A DNA stretch of 42,164 bases from Flavobacteriaceae bacterium UBA2765. GTDB taxonomy: Bacteria > Bacteroidota > Bacteroidia > Flavobacteriales > Flavobacteriaceae. Below, one piece after another: positions 40,926 to 42,164 of the stretch. The translations under genes and the position numbers were made by a program. Where the stretch lies: NCBI GenBank assembly GCA_002352665.1, contig DEIV01000128.1:1-42164 (forward strand), given 5' to 3'. The notes beneath the pieces are model-generated. The model searched no databases, was not told the origin of the DNA, and was given only the letters and a program-made list of their open reading frames with translations. Position 1 is the stretch's first letter, and each line of letters begins with the position of its first letter.

Positions 40926-41636
40926 TTAGAATGAAGTTCGCTTTTTTAATTCTTCTAATAACTTCTGAAAATCTTTTACTTCAAGATATTTTCTTTTTAC
41001 AGATAATAAGTTACTATTTTTTAAATCTTGTACATGACGATTAACAACATTTCGTACACTACCAATCATATTAGCTAATTGTTCGTGTGAAAGATTATTA
41101 ATGAGTGATAGTTTTCCCGTATTTTTATCAGTATTTCTCAGAATTAATTTAACAAATCTAGTCCAAGTATCATATAAAGCAAGGTCAGTAGCAGCTTCTT
41201 CAAAGTATCTTAGTTGTTTACCAAGATAGGGAAGCAACGTTTTATTAAAACTAGGATGTATATGTAACCATTCTCTTACTATTTCAATAGGCGCTACTAA
41301 CAATTCTAAGTTATCTAGAGCAGTAGCGATTATATCATGTTCACCCTCGTCTAATAGACATATTACATCAAAAATGTCTCCAGGGCCAAGAATATTAATA
41401 ATATATTCTTTGTCAATATCAAAATTTATTTTTGATATTTCTACCCTTCCTGAGATAATAAAATAAAAATTATATAATGTTGATTCAGACGTAAATGGAA
41501 AATTATCTTTTAAATATGCTTTACTATGAAACATTTCTAAAATTTCATGTAGCACACTATCTTCGACCTCTGAAAAGTGAGGTGATTGTTTGAGACTATT
41601 AAAATAATATGAATAATTTGATATTTCTATATTCAT
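40926..41636 (-). CDS. Crp/Fnr-family transcriptional regulator
   Basis: 236 aa. Cyclic-nucleotide-binding-like beta-barrel (about 20-125, with IISGRVEISKI and LGPGDIFDVICLLDEGEHDI), dimer helix (about 128-160) and a C-terminal HTH (about 182-204, LSHEQLANMIGSVRNVVNRHV). The recognition helix keeps the two Arg positions of CRP (Arg195, Arg200) but has Asn where CRP has Glu, so a target other than TGTGA is expected. No Cys cluster for an FeS centre is seen, so it is not an FNR oxygen sensor. Likely activator of the downstream amphipathic-protein operon. Confidence 0.85.
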   Translation of the reverse strand: MNIEISNYSYYFNSLKQSPHFSEVEDSVLHEILEMFHSKAYLKDNFPFTSESTLYNFYFIISGRVEISKINFDIDKEYIINILGPGDIFDVICLLDEGEHDIIATALDNLELLVAPIEIVREWLHIHPSFNKTLLPYLGKQLRYFEEAATDLALYDTWTRFVKLILRNTDKNTGKLSLINNLSHEQLANMIGSVRNVVNRHVQDLKNSNLLSVKRKYLEVKDFQKLLEELKKRTSF

Positions 41637-41702
41637 TTTTTGATTTGCCTATTAAAATTGATTATATTCATTCACATGTATTGTTTATCTTTTTTCTTAA
41701 TA

Positions 41703-42164
41703 ACCCGTTGTGCATTATGATTTAAATAAAAAAAAGTTGCTCATCTTACTGATAATCAGTATATTGTTTTAGCGATAAAACATTAAACATGAACAACTTA
41801 AATGCAAATTACGAAAGAATATTGGAAGTATTAAGAAAAATATCAAAAGAACAGCTTTTAAGCTATCAAAGGCGTCAACCAAAGCTTAGCGACTTAGAAC
41901 TGATTAGTTTGAGTATAACAGCCGAGTTTATGGGAATAGATAGTGAGAATGACTTGTTTAGAAAGCTTCCAAAGTCCATATTAGAAAAAATAGAACGAAG
42001 TGTCTATAATAGAAGAAGAAGGAAGCTAGCTAATCAACTTAATAGTATTCGGTTAAAGTTAGCTTCTTGTTTTAATGAGTTTGAAGATTATTTAGTTGTA
42101 GATAGTATGCCTTTAGAAGTTTGTAAATTATCACGAAGCTCTCGTTCGAAGATTTGTAAAGAAG
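41703..42164 (+). mobile_element. Left part of an IS982-family insertion sequence
   Basis: A probable terminal repeat begins near 41703 (ACCCGTTGTGCATTATGATT), followed by the transposase start 86 bp later; the element continues beyond the right edge. The boundary is an estimate from the typical arrangement, as the other end is not in view. Confidence 0.55.
41789..42164 (+). CDS. IS982-family DDE transposase, N-terminal part
   Basis: The first 125 codons from ATG 41789. KLSDLELISLSITAEFMGID is the IS982 N-terminal block, RRRRKLANQLNSIR follows, and LVVDSMPLEVCKL contains the first catalytic Asp of the DDE domain. The frame is intact to the window edge. It reads rightward, away from the Crp gene. 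The remaining catalytic residues lie outside the window. Confidence 0.85.
   Translation, partial: MNNLNANYERILEVLRKISKEQLLSYQRRQPKLSDLELISLSITAEFMGIDSENDLFRKLPKSILEKIERSVYNRRRRKLANQLNSIRLKLASCFNEFEDYLVVDSMPLEVCKLSRSSRSKICKE

Noticed and set aside
40926..41636. Crp-family protein considered as an FNR oxygen sensor
   Set aside because: No N-terminal cysteine cluster for an iron-sulphur centre is present.

Overview
The window is AT-rich DNA from a member of the Bacteroidota, most likely a Flavobacteriaceae-type bacterium. The basis is the TonB-dependent receptor with an N-terminal carboxypeptidase-regulatory-like domain, several TAnnTTTG-type -7 promoter elements, A-rich leaders in place of strong Shine-Dalgarno sequences, and the general protein style. 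No rRNA gene, complete tRNA gene or CRISPR array is visible.

Region 1 (1-6675): a truncated URO-D-like gene diverges from a five-gene plus-strand operon: GH3 glycosidase, PhyH-type Fe(II)/2OG dioxygenase, Zn alcohol dehydrogenase, esterase-D-like hydrolase and secreted nucleoside hydrolase. It looks like a small glycoside or natural-product catabolic operon. A tandem repeat in the divergent promoter region is a possible operator.

Region 2 (6676-9247): a gene-poor accessory stretch. It holds a MITE-like element with about 30-bp inverted ends, two small unknown ORFs, a 21-bp-period direct repeat, four degenerate repeat units that each start with a tRNA 3'-end sequence, a possible decayed ORF and a promoter-plus-hairpins candidate small RNA.

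Region 3 (9248-21739): a ten-gene minus-strand cluster. An autoregulated TetR gene leads a TonB-dependent receptor. A terminator hairpin follows, and then eight tightly packed genes: acyl-CoA ligase, alpha/beta hydrolase, Na+/solute symporter, SCP-x-type thiolase, a KASIII homologue lacking the catalytic His and Asn, a second acyl-CoA ligase, an SDR and a secreted PHB-depolymerase-type esterase. Together they suggest uptake, hydrolysis, CoA activation and thiolytic processing of an ester or hydroxy-acid compound.

Region 4 (22106-30487): a seven-gene operon joins a complete RND efflux system (adaptor, pump, TolC) to a patatin phospholipase and a GT2 glycosyltransferase, with a TetR gene at each end.

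Region 5 (30636-36113): PadR - ABC1/UbiB kinase - MscS channel - second patatin - secreted START-domain protein, then a lone SDR.

Region 6 (36114-41636): a Crp/Fnr-family regulator lies upstream of an operon with an apolipoprotein-like amphipathic protein, two paralogous coiled-coil envelope proteins, a PlsC-like acyltransferase and a second GT2. An FNR-geometry palindrome sits at about -41 of its promoter. Downstream lie degraded pieces of a second copy: the same palindrome and promoter, the first 70 codons of the amphipathic gene with its ATG mutated, and the last 30 codons of a coiled-coil gene. This is the most likely place for an undescribed system, probably acting on envelope lipids or stress. 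An IS982-type transposase gene enters at the right edge.
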